Of a stretch of 64,000 nucleotides of DNA, positions 21,542 through 32,497 are shown one piece after another; the stretch's first letter is position 1; every line of letters begins with the position of its first letter. The notes under the pieces are model-generated. The model saw only the letters and a list, made by a program, of their open reading frames with translations, did no database searches and had not been told where the DNA came from. The stretch comes from Sarocladium kiliense (Eukaryota; Ascomycota; Sordariomycetes; Hypocreales; Sarocladiaceae): contig JAUZTG010000013.1 of NCBI GenBank assembly GCA_030734395.1, positions 62,001 to 126,000 on the forward strand, read 5' to 3'. The translations under genes were made by a program, and so were the position numbers.

Positions 21542-22568
21542 TTACTTCTGCATCATGAGCTGCACGAACTCGTTGTCTGTTGAGGGGTGTGTCAGCGCAT
21601 GAGGCTCTTGAAGTTCGGACTTGGATGAAACTTACAATCAATGCGACCATCGCCGTCCTGGTCGGCCTCGCGGATCATCTCATCGACCTCGTCGTCAGTG
21701 AGCTTCTCGCCGATGGAAGTCATGACGTGACGGAGCTCAGCAGCAGAGATGAAGCCGTTGTTGTCACGGTCGAACACCTGACAGGGGGATCAGTATCTCC
21801 AATTAGCTCAAGGTATTGGGAGATCAAGCTCACCTTGAAAGCCTCACGGATCTCCTCCTCAGAGTCGGTATCCTTCATCTTGCGGGCCATCATGGTAAGG
21901 AACTCTGCGGATGGGAGATTCGAGGTTAGCTTGATGGTAAAGCGACGACGATGGGATGAGGATGGACGAACCAGGGAAGTCAATGGTTCCGTTGTTGTCA
22001 GCATCGACCTCGTTGATCATGTCCTGCAACTCAGACTCAGAGGGGTTCTGGCCGAGAGAGCGCATGACAGTGCCGAGCTCCTTGGTGGTGATCTGACCTG
22101 TACACGAACCAAAAGTCAATTCACTATCGTACTAACAGACCCCTTCGAAAGGGGTTGGCTCCTGGACGTTGACGACGTCGATGGCGAACTACGCCACACA
22201 TACGGCAATCGATGTATATGTTCGAGGTTCGTCGAGGTGGGAAAAGAGCTCCTGGGGCCTAAGAAATTGGGAGAAGCGACTCACCATCGCCATCCTTGTC
22301 CTAGAGGGGTCGTTAGCATGGAGGAACGAGGTTTTGAAGAGTCAGGAACAGGCGACTTACGAAGAGGGAGAAAGCCTCCTTGAACTCGGACACCTGCTCC
22401 TCAGTGAGAGAATCAGCCTGGAGAGGGTTAGTTTATCATGACCATGCACGGGCAGGACCCCTCAGCCCTATGCGGTGCCAAATTGTTTGCGAAGCCGTTG
22501 GACGGACAAGCAACGGTCGGCTGACGTGGCGGGCGGGAAGTAAAGGGCAGTGTAGTGTTACTGACCAT
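21542..22568 (-). CDS. CMD1: calmodulin
   Basis: Essential Ca2+ sensor with four EF hands. Seven exons: 22568-22566, 22417-22361, 22300-22285, 22097-21972, 21904-21834, 21777-21636, 21576-21542. They join to exactly 149 codons, the canonical length. Exon 1 is only the ATG; exon 2 encodes [19 protein letters not shown]. The four loops begin DKDGDGQ, DADNNGT, DRDNNGF and DQDGDGR, and the protein ends VQLMMQK. Intron lengths are 148, 60, 187, 67, 56 and 59 nt. The fourth intron has an unusual GTTCGT donor. The long antisense frame over this locus is a shadow. Confidence 0.97.
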
Positions 22569-23737
22569 CTTGTAGGTGTTTTTAGAGGTGGACAATCGGG
22601 AAGCGAAAGGTAGCGAAGAAGAGTGAGCGAGCAAGGAACGGATCGCGAAAGTTGGAATGAGGTGGGTGTTGTTGTCGGGGAGCAAGAAATGGGAAGTGGG
22701 AGGGATCGAGCTGAGGTGTTGCGGGAGGCGGGGTCTTGGCCTCCCACCCTGACTGAAGTGAGGTGCAGTGCTTGGTAGCCTCCCCTCCCCCTTCTGGACG
22801 GGACTCAGTGAGGTGGCCACCATTGTTCTTCCACCTCAGGTGCCGCGCATGCGGTGGCTCCAGGGGCTGTCCAATGCCCTGAAAGCAGGGATGATAGGGG
22901 CCTTAGTAGGGGCTAGGGTGCCTGAAGCTTTTCCACCATCCGTCACAGTGGGCCGCGGGGCGACGCAAGCTTACGCGCTCAGTGGTGCAAGGCGTCCGGA
23001 TGCCTACAGCCAGCATGTCGCGGTTGCAGTGCAGTAGGCTGGGCTTGGATATGATTGCTCACATCAGAACTTAATTGGAATAGCAACAGGTTTCGGGCTC
23101 GGGTCCAGACTCTGGAACCTGGGAGTCTTTCAGCTTTGGTGAGCTAGCAGCTGTGGAACTTACAGCTCCATCTCAAGCCACAGATCCTCTATCTGGGGGA
23201 ATCCATAACAGAGACATGAGGAGATAACTCGGAAACAAGCCTTCGTGCATAACCAAATATTTTACTAGTCATACGGACTTGGAAGGACAGCTGTCGGACT
23301 GATCGCATCACCAGATACGACCTATTTCACTCCATGTCTTCAATCAGACAGTGCCGGAAGGGTCCTAGTGAAGGGGATGAGTGCTGTGCGCCACACCAAA
23401 ATGTGGCTGAAGACAAGGGCCCCGTCAGCACTGTCCAGACACTGTGCTCTGTCGCGGGAGTGCGTCGCTGTCGTAATCGGCCAAGCTGGCGATCAGAACG
23501 TCCTCGTCCTTGAGCTACAAGCCAGCCAGAACCGGTGACAACATACCAATCTACACTCTTCCCAGCACACACTTTGTATTTGCAATAAATCAGACCGGGA
23601 CAGCTACTTACCAGACGCCTTGAAGCTTCCTGTGAAGTGCTGCTCTTGAGCTGGACCCTATTAGCTCCATCTACGAACATCCCCATTCTCGATAGCACCC
23701 TCTCGAGGACTGCTTCACATCGTACCCTGCGTCCGCC
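22569..23737. promoter_or_regulatory. divergent promoter region, calmodulin / TLG2
   Basis: 1,169 bases between the calmodulin ATG (minus) and the TLG2 ATG (plus). Next to calmodulin it is CT-rich on the minus strand (GA-rich as written, 22590-22760). The centre is unremarkable. No gene, repeat or RNA structure is recognised. Confidence 0.5.
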
Positions 23738-24908
23738 ATGTGGCGCGACCGCACCAATCTGTATGCGCCTTCCTGATCAGCCTGGCAGTTCGTGAGCGCT
23801 GAAGGACCCCTTGCTGACCTTTGCGATCCCAGATACATCTCCTATCGTCAGTCCTACGCCCATCATCCAACGCAACGAAACCGATACTCCTCCCGTGCGC
23901 CAGGTGGTGGATACTCCGACAATCCATATGCGAGCGGCAATGATGATCAGCGAGGGCTTTTGTCCGCCGGCGCTTTCGACGACGATGGAGATGCGGTGAT
24001 AGAGATGGACTTGTTACCCCCTCGCTGGGCTGACATCTCTGACGAGATCACCGAGCTGCTCGCCGATATCGCCACAAAGGGCCAGAGTCTGGAGAAATTG
24101 CATCAAAAACATGTTCTTCCTGGCTTCAATGACGATGACGCGAAGAGGAAAGAGGAACAGCAGATCGAGAAGCTCACACAGGAGATCACGAAAGGGTTCC
24201 ATGACTGTCATAGATGCATCCAGCGCGTGGAGTCGATGGTGCGCGAGTCGAAACAGTCAGGAACCCTTAGTCGTGCTGAGGAGACTATGGCAAAGAACAT
24301 CCAGATCTCGTTAGCGACAAGAGTTCAGGATGCCAGTGCAGGGTTCAGGAAAAAGCAGAGCGCATATCTCAAGAGTAAGATCAACCCTCCCCCATATGGC
24401 TCTCACCATGACACACTCTGACAACTTTTCGCGCGCAGAGCTGAGAGGTATGAGCGGTCTCGGCGGCGTAAGCCCAGGAGGCGAGCGCTCGTCAACGCCA
24501 CAACCAGGCGGTTCCTACTTCGACCCATCTCTCCAAGAATCCGACGCCGACCGCTCATTTTCCCAGTCTACCCTCCAAGCAACCGCACAACAGAAGCTCA
24601 CGCACTCAAATGATGCAGTCATCGCCCAGCGAGAGCGCGAGATCGAGGACATCGCCCAAGGCATCATCGAGCTATCTGATCTCTTCCGGGATCTGCAGAC
24701 TATGGTCATTGACCAAGGCACCTTACTCGATCGCATAGACTACAACGTGGAGCGGATGAACACGGATGTGAAAGGGGCGGAAAAGGAGCTGAAGGTGGCG
24801 ACTGGATATCAACGGAAGTCGATGAAGAGGAAGATCATCCTGCTGCTGATTCTCATCGTCGCGGGGTTGTTCATCCTCCTTATGATAAAGCCCAAGAAGG
24901 GCGACTGA
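23738..24908 (+). CDS. TLG2: t-SNARE Tlg2 (syntaxin-16 type)
   Basis: Qa-SNARE of the trans-Golgi/endosome. Exons: 23738-23760, 23833-24374 and 24439-24908, giving 344 aa. The N-terminus MWRDRTNLYISYRQSYAHHP crosses the first junction and is typical of fungal Tlg2. A three-helix N-terminal region follows, then the SNARE motif at about residues 240-305 with LQTMVIDQGTLLDRID containing the zero-layer Gln. A single C-terminal membrane anchor (IILLLILIVAGLFILLMI) is followed by a short basic tail, so it is tail-anchored. Introns are 72 and 64 nt with GT-AG ends. Confidence 0.95.
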
Positions 24909-25125
24909 TCTGCATGCAAAGCGACCGCCCAGCAAGCGTTCCGCCGTTCATCCTTCGTTACACCGCATAATTTTCTTGTATAAATATCATGTATATCATG
25001 CCATGAGCAGGGTCCAGTATATAGTCAGCACAGCAACGGAGTTCGCTATGTGATCGAATTTCGAGTTGTCATTATCATGTCTCTATATGTTCCTATACTA
25101 TCTGTACATCTTGAACGCCATCATG

Positions 25126-28100
25126 TCACTGTGCCGGCCTTCCATCTCGACTGCCGAACAGTCTTCGATTCTTCCAATAGTGCTCGCGTAGTTTGGTGCG
25201 GCGAGCCCGCACCATATATCTCAGGTCCTCGGAGCTTTCGAAAATACCGGGGCCCCAAATCTCATTGACAAGGCGGACAACATGTGTGAGGTCAAGCTCA
25301 TGATGGTCCATCCATGGGGCTTGACCCCGGCCAGGGAACTCCGCGGCAACCACCCGACGGACTATCTCGGACTGGACAATTTGCTTGTCGATGAGCACAC
25401 CCTTGTCGCGGAGTTTGGCCAGAATGCGCAAGCCTTGTCCAATGCCACGTTGTGAGAGATGAGCAGCCCGCCAAGCAGACTTGTTCATACTGCGATGCCT
25501 CCACGAAGGTCCTCTGATTCGATGCATCACTCGTAGCGCATAGTCAAAACCCCATCGAATCATGCTCCGCTGGAGTCTCTGATGGAAAATCTTCTGAACA
25601 GGATGTTGGCGATGTGAGAAAGGTAGATCGGTGGGTAAGAACCCGACTTCCTGCGCTCCAGTTGCTCTGCCCACCAACGCGCGTTGCCAGAGTTCAAGCC
25701 CATCTGGGTCGGCACTGGTGTTCGCACTGTCGCTTTGACGTGATTCACGACCGGAGCTTGAAGCTGGAACATCCTGGGGGTGAACTGGTATCAGTCGTGC
25801 GTTCGATCGCCCATATATCTCAACCAGCTCCAGGCAAAGTTGCTCGAGAGATTTGAAGCGGCCAACACGTCCGAAATTGTAAATGACTCGCTTCCAATAG
25901 TCTAGAGGGATCGGCACATCGTTGGCAAATGCTTGACGGAGGGCGGCAACCGCCTGTCCAAGCCTTGTCGATTCTTCGCCTTTGCGACGACTAGAGCGCA
26001 GCCACCTTACGGGATGGTACCCAAGTTGCTCAAAAGTCAGGTCCAACAATTCTGCTGAATCCCCTTGCGTTGGTGTAAGGCAACTCTGAATTGGAACAAC
26101 GTCCTTAATTGCGCTGGGCTCATCGGTATCCTCCTGTGCGCCGATGGTTTGCATCGCCATCTCAATGCCGCGCATCAATCGATGCTGTGAAGGGTCTCGT
26201 CGAGATTCTGCAGCCATTGCTAGCATACGCACAGTCTCCATATCCTCGAACTCGTCGGGATGCACATCGCAGGTGAGTACGCCCTCGAGTAGCTCGTCCT
26301 CGCCTTGTCTCGCGAAATGGGCAATCACTCTGCAGTATGTCATCGGCGCAAGAACGACTCCCAGGCCTTCAAGCTGCTTGAGATGTTCAGTAAGGTTCTT
26401 GGCGCCTGGGTCTCGTAGGCCCAAAGCTTGAAGCGCAAGCGGGCCGACAACAGTGACACCAAACCGGTGGATCAGGTCTATAGCAAATTCAACCGTCGTC
26501 CATGTGCTAGCGAACCACTTAGCAACAATGTGATCACCATGAATGGACCTCTTGATTTCTTCAAGCTCTGCCTCGGTTTTCGTCTTCACGTGGGCAGGCG
26601 GCTTGTCCTTCAGCTCCAGTACATCGCGTTCCTCAGCTGTCAACTCAAGCGAAGGGTAATACGCCAACAAAAACCGGAGAAACGGAGCTGAAGTTTCGCT
26701 CAGAGGGAAATCGTTGAATGACAGAAGCCTCCTGCGCCATTCTCGTGCAGCACTGGACTGGCCAAAGTCAAAAAGTCGTGCGATAATAGTGTCATACAGT
26801 CTGGATCCTTTGCTCGAATTGTGCAACTTCAACAGGGTGCTTTGCATTTCAGGTGAGGGGTCCACCACGAAATGAGAAAGCAAAGCTGCAAATACAGCCT
26901 GGCTTGGAGCGAACAGTGTGTATAGCCGAGAATGCCAGAAAACCGCACGCCCAGGTTCTGCTTCGTCTAACAGTCTGTACATGACATTGCCATATAGATC
27001 TGGCCATTCGTAGCCAAGTTCATCTCGGAGGCGAGTGGCAACTCGAACAAATTGATTGAGACGAATGTCATCGCCAATGGAAGCTGCAAGGAATGCATCG
27101 CGAAGGACATCAGCCTCAGGTCGAGCGAGAAGATCACGGTCTTCATTTGCCAGCGGAACCATGGCTTCCCAGGCTATGTCGGCACCGAAGTTGCGCTGCA
27201 AGTGTGCAGCAAGAGCTTTCCATTCAGAGACATTGCTAGGCCGCCTATCCCATGTTGACCAAAGAGCTGGCCGCACGGGCGTGCTTTTATGGTCTGAGAG
27301 CGCAGGATGAACGCTTTCTGGCGCAGTGTTCGTATCTCCTTTGCGACGTGCATCTCGATGGAAACCCGGCAGTTCAGGGGCTTTCTCCCAAATCTCAGCG
27401 ATAAGACCACGGCGATCGCTGTTTTTCAGAGAAGAGGCTCTTGCTGATCCATGCTGCTGCGAGTCCTTGGAGGGCAATAGACCTGCGTAGTTCAGTGGTA
27501 AAAGTTTCTCTGATGCCCCTTCCGGCATTAGACTGCCATTTTGGGGAGGCGCCAGACTGTATTCCGCTGTCACCCTCTTCTCGAAACTGTCGCGAATCCA
27601 CGGCTTCCACGAGAACGGAGTTGAATCAATAGACTTGTCGTCCACAGAGTCAACGGAGCCAGCAGACTGAGGGGTAGTGGCGGATGCTGTAGGATCAATC
27701 CATATCCCAGCTGAGGGCGATACTGATGGGGGTTTGCCCCGGAGTGACCCCTTGCCGCCTTCGTCCCTCAGCAAAGTATCACTGGACCCTGGACTCTGTT
27801 CGCCTTCTGTCTTTGTCGATCCAGATTGTGGGCGACCCCTTGTCGCATTTTCATAGCCAATGGGCACATATGTTGACGGTGGCGAGTGGCTGTTAGTAGA
27901 ACGTCGGGTACTTGGTTCCATTAAGGTCGGCTTGGACGGCATGGGCTGGGCCCCTTGACCGTTCGCCACAACACTCGAAGAGGCGGCACCTTCCGATGCA
28001 GTGTCCATTGGCCGCATCCATCGCAAGGAGATTGCTCGACGTAATTCTCGAGGGGGCCTAATAGGCATACCAACGTGGGGTGGTCGTGATGGCGGAGGCC

Positions 28101-28707
28101 GGCGGGATGATAGGGTCGGTCGAGATCGTAGGGATAGTTCGGCTGTCGGGCTCACCGGGATCCGTCGCCCAGCCATTAGTTGCTCAGATACAGAACCGGA
28201 TGACGCTGATGCTTTGGATTGGGCCGGCTTTGCCTCTTGCTTCGCGCCTCCAACATCTTGTGACTGTTCAGCAGGCCCAACAGTGGCTCGCTCTCGTGAA
28301 ACTGGCGAATCTCGCAATGGCTCCGTCGGGGGCTTATCCTTCTTTGACCTCTTCTTTGACCTCTTCGCCTTCTTAGACCCTTTGTCTGGAGTTGAGTCGG
28401 CCTGCAGAAATGCTGATTCGATCAAGCGTTGGCCCTCCTCCTGCCCCAGCCTATCATCATTGCCCTTGGATGTTGTTGCTGCATTTGTCCAAAGCGACTC
28501 TTTTCGTCTGGTAGGCCATGACGCAGGCTTGGCTTCTGCCTTTGCCGAGTAATAACGACTTGACACAGGCCAAATGGATTGTGATGAGTACACCAGGGCA
28601 GAAGGGGGATGTTGAACCAAGGGGAAATAGGCCCCCCTAGCAGCTAGTTGCTTGAGCTTTGTCGTAGGAGCTGAACCTGTGGAGGTGTAGCCAGCTGCTC
28701 TTCGCAT
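25126..28707 (-). CDS. very large mitochondrial-type protein, possibly helical-repeat (PPR-like)
   Basis: Function not established. A single-exon frame of 1,193 aa from the ATG at 28707; the frame stays open 11 codons further, but that beginning is not ATG. The N-terminus MRRAAGYTSTGS...LKQL is basic and lacks acidic residues, consistent with mitochondrial import. Residues up to about 450 are Ser/Pro/Arg-rich and disordered. The rest is mostly alpha-helical, with regularly spaced Leu/Ala helices such as VRMLAMAAESRR and a basic Trp/Arg-rich C-terminal region (MHRIRGPSWRHRSM). This layout fits fungal PPR-like mitochondrial RNA or translation factors, but I cannot align clear 35-residue repeats. 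It is divergent from a candidate cytochrome oxidase subunit gene. Confidence 0.7.
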   Translation of the reverse strand: MRRAAGYTSTGSAPTTKLKQLAARGAYFPLVQHPPSALVYSSQSIWPVSSRYYSAKAEAKPASWPTRRKESLWTNAATTSKGNDDRLGQEEGQRLIESAFLQADSTPDKGSKKAKRSKKRSKKDKPPTEPLRDSPVSRERATVGPAEQSQDVGGAKQEAKPAQSKASASSGSVSEQLMAGRRIPVSPTAELSLRSRPTLSSRRPPPSRPPHVGMPIRPPRELRRAISLRWMRPMDTASEGAASSSVVANGQGAQPMPSKPTLMEPSTRRSTNSHSPPSTYVPIGYENATRGRPQSGSTKTEGEQSPGSSDTLLRDEGGKGSLRGKPPSVSPSAGIWIDPTASATTPQSAGSVDSVDDKSIDSTPFSWKPWIRDSFEKRVTAEYSLAPPQNGSLMPEGASEKLLPLNYAGLLPSKDSQQHGSARASSLKNSDRRGLIAEIWEKAPELPGFHRDARRKGDTNTAPESVHPALSDHKSTPVRPALWSTWDRRPSNVSEWKALAAHLQRNFGADIAWEAMVPLANEDRDLLARPEADVLRDAFLAASIGDDIRLNQFVRVATRLRDELGYEWPDLYGNVMYRLLDEAEPGRAVFWHSRLYTLFAPSQAVFAALLSHFVVDPSPEMQSTLLKLHNSSKGSRLYDTIIARLFDFGQSSAAREWRRRLLSFNDFPLSETSAPFLRFLLAYYPSLELTAEERDVLELKDKPPAHVKTKTEAELEEIKRSIHGDHIVAKWFASTWTTVEFAIDLIHRFGVTVVGPLALQALGLRDPGAKNLTEHLKQLEGLGVVLAPMTYCRVIAHFARQGEDELLEGVLTCDVHPDEFEDMETVRMLAMAAESRRDPSQHRLMRGIEMAMQTIGAQEDTDEPSAIKDVVPIQSCLTPTQGDSAELLDLTFEQLGYHPVRWLRSSRRKGEESTRLGQAVAALRQAFANDVPIPLDYWKRVIYNFGRVGRFKSLEQLCLELVEIYGRSNARLIPVHPQDVPASSSGRESRQSDSANTSADPDGLELWQRALVGRATGAQEVGFLPTDLPFSHRQHPVQKIFHQRLQRSMIRWGFDYALRVMHRIRGPSWRHRSMNKSAWRAAHLSQRGIGQGLRILAKLRDKGVLIDKQIVQSEIVRRVVAAEFPGRGQAPWMDHHELDLTHVVRLVNEIWGPGIFESSEDLRYMVRARRTKLREHYWKNRRLFGSRDGRPAQ

Positions 28708-29073
28708 AACCAGAGAAGTGTTGGCGAAAGGCAGCCTCACGGCTGTTAAGAAGGCATTGGAGCGGTCGGCTGTTCGAGGAAGCTTGGTCGTCGAATTCGG
28801 TCGTGTTGTAATAGTTCGGAAGATAACATTGATGGCCGTATCTTTTTTCGGGTGTTGTACATCCTGGTTCGCGATCCACTATTGAGTGCTTCGCGACAGC
28901 ACGTGAGCTAAGCCGGTTCGCACTGTGCTCGGCTGAGTCATCATTTTCGGCAGTGTCAGGATATGGCCTCATTTCTGCAACCGAACCACACCACCGACGA
29001 CGACTCTTATCCTCACAACCGCGAATACGTCGCTCAACACACTTTCGACCCCGACTACGACCCATCAATCACA
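28708..29073. promoter_or_regulatory. 366-bp bidirectional promoter of two mitochondrial-type genes
   Basis: The start codons of the 1,193-aa mitochondrial-type protein (minus) and the small COX-like protein (plus) are only 366 bases apart. Any promoter elements must be shared or overlapping. Confidence 0.55.
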
Positions 29074-29501
29074 ATGAGGTAAGAACTCTACAGCACTGAG
29101 ACTACTTCAGGTCGCCGCGTCGATGGTCTGCTCAGCCGGGCCGGAGCTCGTCGTGGCATTGTCCAGAGCCGAGCTTGAATGCTAACATCATCCAGCCTCA
29201 TCAACGCTAAGAACCCCGTTCCCGAGAGGCAGCGCGCCTACCAGGCTGCCTATAAGGCCCACACCCGTCTGTGGAAGATTGTACGAACGAACGCCGATGG
29301 AATTACCGAACACCTCAGCTAATGCGCAACAACAGGGTCCCCGGGCTCGCTGGTACATCATGCCCTACCAGATCCTCCTTTGGGGAACCGTCGGAGGTAA
29401 GGAAAGATGCTCAATCCTACAATGGGAACTTTACTGACTCAGTTGCAGCTACCATGTACGCTGGCGGCCGCAAGATCCTCGGTCACAACACCTGGTACTA
29501 G
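29074..29501 (+). CDS. small single-pass protein, probable cytochrome c oxidase subunit VIIa-type
   Basis: Predicted inner-membrane subunit of respiratory complex IV. Four tiny exons (29074-29078, 29196-29280, 29336-29396, 29449-29501) join to 67 aa, too short and too split to show as one frame. The sequence starts MSLINAKNPVPERQRAY, has a hydrophilic helix ending HTRLWKI, then one membrane span around YIMPYQILLWGTVGATMYA and a short C-terminal GHNTWY. This matches my recollection of fungal Cox7/VIIa-like subunits; the name is from memory and should be checked. Exon 1 contributes only ATG plus two bases. Confidence 0.75.
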
Positions 29502-29752
29502 ATGGCTCCTGTTGAGCCTGTCGATTGATGGGCGTGTTTTAGTACAAGAACTCTAGACGGTTAAGGTCGAATCTCAAAGACATTCCTTTGTCATCAATAA
29601 ACTATCATCAAACAGTTGTCATTATCTTTTGTGTGAATTGGCGACATGTCGGAACCCCGGGCCCGACGCTCTAGAATACAGTGCTGAGAAGGATGACGTG
29701 ATGTCTTGTGAAATGCGAGGGAAAGAGGGCATTCCAGCATTGGACTACACCT

Positions 29753-30573
29753 CTAGTAGCCGGTTGCGCCAGGAGCCTTCTCATCCTTGCGCAGCCCTGT
29801 CAACACCTCGCGGAAACGCTCCTTGCCAGAGCCCGCGGCTCCGCCCTTGGTGCCCTTGCCGCTGACATCCACCAGCTTTGCAATGCGATCCCAACTGGTG
29901 CCACCGGAAACTGTGTCCTCACGGTTGGCCAGGAACTCCTCAGCTTCCTTGCGGGTCTGGGCGATGCCCTTCTCCTTCTTGGTGTTGTAGTTCTCGTAGA
30001 AGTCGTCGATGTTCTGCTGAGCCTCCTTGATGGTCTCCTCGCGCTGTGCAGCAAACTGCTCCTGCCTCTTGGCGATCTGAGCATCACGGTTCTCCCGCCA
30101 CTCCTTGATAACCTGTGGCTCCTCCTCATCCTCTGCGGTGGCCTGATAGCCAGAGTTGTAGCTGACTGACGGGCCAGTAATACCCTGTCCAGGAACTCCG
30201 CCGGTGCCCTGTGAAGAATTAGCGCTTGCACCTTGTCTTACTTCTCCTTTAGGATCTACGCACAGCTGAAGGGCTCGCCAGGTCTGGGAACTGCGACTCG
30301 AAAGTTGATTGTGCGTTGTCGTCCCCTCCAATCAGGTCGCCGCTGGGCTCGCCGAAAGCGTTCGCGTCTTCACTGGTCGCGAACTGCTCAGCATCTTCGC
30401 CAAGGACAGCCTTCTCACGCGCCAGGAAATCATCGGTCGACGGCTCGGCGGATGGATTGTTGATGTCGGTTTGCGCTGTGGACGAGGTCAGCGAGGTCAT
30501 ATAGGCCGATACGTGGCAGTTATAGCTCACCACCGGAGTCGAAATCCTCCAGCGACGGGAATCTGTCAGCCAT
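29753..30573 (-). CDS. CLC1: clathrin light chain
   Basis: Regulatory light chain of clathrin triskelia on Golgi/endosome and plasma-membrane coats. Exons: 30573-30531, 30475-30264 and 30208-29753, giving 236 aa. The N-terminus MADRFPSLEDFDSG is followed by an acidic region with DDFLAREKAVLGEDAEQF. The heavy-chain-binding helix contains VIKEWRENRDAQIAKRQEQF and DDFYENYNTKKEKGI. The C-terminal region has WDRIAKLVD. The second intron end is ambiguous: a GTGCGT donor (used here) or a GC donor 15 nt upstream, both in frame. It is convergent with the small COX-like gene. Confidence 0.93.
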
Positions 30574-31138
30574 CTTGATGAGGTTCTGCTTCTGGAACTG
30601 CGGTGCAAGTGATTCGGTGTATATGTTCACAGATCGAAAGGCGAGGATATTTGGCTGTGATACGACGATGTGCTTGACCAAGGTGAGTGCTCTGGCGCCG
30701 CAGTTGGCGACGATCTGCCGGGCGGTGAGAGCTCCTGAGTGACGCTGGGGTGACCTGCATGCACTAAGGCGGGCTATGCATTTAGCCCACTTAACGACAG
30801 CTCCGGGTGGGTATGAAGCGCGACTGGCGATTCTCGTCCTTTCCAGCGTCTCCCGTTTGCGACAGCTCCTTTGCGACTCGCGGTTCAAACACTATATCAA
30901 ATCAAGCTGAGGACCGGGTCACTCCGACCAGAGGTTGTAAATTCTGCGAATAATATAGCTGCGGCCTTCCAGGACGCGCTCCAGCCAGCTTGTGCCAAAT
31001 CGCTAGATCCCAGAAGCCTTCCATCCACGTACTCAAGCCCAAGACGCCTTAGACTTGGGATTTTTCTCCAATACCGATTGATCGACACTACAAGCATCTG
31101 GGAAGCTCTGCGACACCCGCTAGCCAGTCTCCAGCATC
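30574..31138. promoter_or_regulatory. divergent promoter, clathrin light chain / Rtt103-like
   Basis: 565 bases separating two divergent start codons. The minus-strand open frame continues upstream of the clathrin light chain ATG but has no domain. No other feature seen. Confidence 0.45.
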
Positions 31139-32497
31139 ATGGCGTATAACGACGATGCTGTCTTGGCCCGGCTGTCAAGTTTGAATGAGAGCCACGATAG
31201 CATTGCTACAGCCGCTCAATGGATCATGTTCCACAGGTACGGGCCTCGATATCGTGACTCCTAACGAGAAACCTATTAACAAACCCGAAGACGGCACGCC
31301 GAGCGCACAGTGCAACTATGGCTACAGCGACTGAAAGACTCTTCTAGCACGAAGAGACTCAGTCTGATGTACCTGGCTAATGGTAAGCGATGCGATGACC
31401 AACTGGACTGTTCTTTGCTAACGATGGCATAGAGGTTGCTCAGCAGTCTAGGATTCGGCACAAAGAAGACTTTATCATCGCATTCTCACCCATCATTGCC
31501 GAAGCGGCCGCAATTGCCTACAAGGGTGCACCTACAGAGATCCAAGGGAAGCTTCGCCGCGTTTTCGAGGTATGGAAAGACCGCAACATCTTCGAGGCAC
31601 CAATCCAACAGGCAATTGAGAGCAGACTGGATGGTAAGTCACCTCAAACCCAGGCTATTGCTGCACTGCTAATTGCAAGTAGAACTCGACAAGGCGCGAG
31701 GAGCTCCCAAGAGTGGATTCGGAGGTGCCATCTTCGGAGGCTCTTCTAACGTGCCACCTGAATTCGCCCCTCTGATCAGTGCGCACCAGAAAGTGACGAA
31801 GCTGGGCGTGTCCCTGAACACCACCGTATCGAACGCGAACCAAGAATATGAAAAGCAAACGAATCCCGAGACGGAAGTGCCATCGGCCCCGGTATATGCA
31901 GCGCGTCTGAACGGTCTACTTAGAACACTGGCTAGCGCTGAAAACGCTGTTGCTGAACGTGTAAAGGCCCGCGAGACGTTGGTGACCGGCTTGGAAAAGC
32001 TCCTAGAAGCCAACCGGAAGGAGCTTGAGAAGGACCAAGCATCGAGATCCGAGCTTGCAGGTCGCAAAACGGAAATTGAGGACAAGAAACAACAAGTGGA
32101 GCTCGCGATCATGCGTGCTCTTGGGCCAGCGGAAGGCAATGGTTCCCCAGGTGAGGCGGGATCTGCTAGCCCGGGGCAGGAGCCTGACAGGCCTGAGATG
32201 GAAGCACTCACGCCACCAGCGATGGAGGCTCTGACCCCTCCGGCGATGGAGGCTTTCACCCCGCCACCCGCATTCGAGGAGCCGCCGGTGCCAACTGAGA
32301 GCATCTCGGTCTCGAATGGCTTGGAGTCGGCTGGAGAAGCCCAGTCCTCCGTGGCTCCTCCACAGTCTGTGCCGATCTCAGCAAATGGGTCTAACAAGCG
32401 ACGACGAGTGGATGATGGCGACTTCCCAGACCTGGGCGCCGATGATGGCATAGATGAGGATGTTGCTGCGATGCTGAAGGAGGGTTCGGGCTCCTGA
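31139..32497 (+). CDS. RTT103: CID-domain RNA polymerase II CTD-binding protein (Rtt103/RPRD type)
   Basis: Binds phosphorylated Pol II C-terminal domain during transcription termination. Exons: 31139-31236, 31291-31382, 31433-31633 and 31683-32497, giving 401 aa. A CID domain covers about residues 1-135; the sequence through the first junctions (TAAQWIMFHRRHAERTVQLW, LSLMYLANEV, LRRVFEVWKDRNIF) is characteristic. A coiled coil lies at about 180-275. The C-terminal region is disordered and Pro/Glu-rich with a three-copy MEALTPPA repeat, and it ends with a basic KRRRVDD patch and an acidic tail. Introns are 49-54 nt. Confidence 0.9.
32198..32269 (+). repeat. 24-bp x3 coding repeat (MEALTPPA)
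   Basis: Three head-to-tail 24-base units starting at 32198, 32222 and 32246, each encoding MEA[LF]TPP[AP]. They sit in the disordered tail of the Rtt103-like protein. The units differ at several bases, so the repeat is not very recent. Confidence 0.85.

Noticed and set aside
21580..22383. 267-codon plus-strand frame
   Set aside because: Exactly antisense to calmodulin exons and introns; calmodulin is certain.
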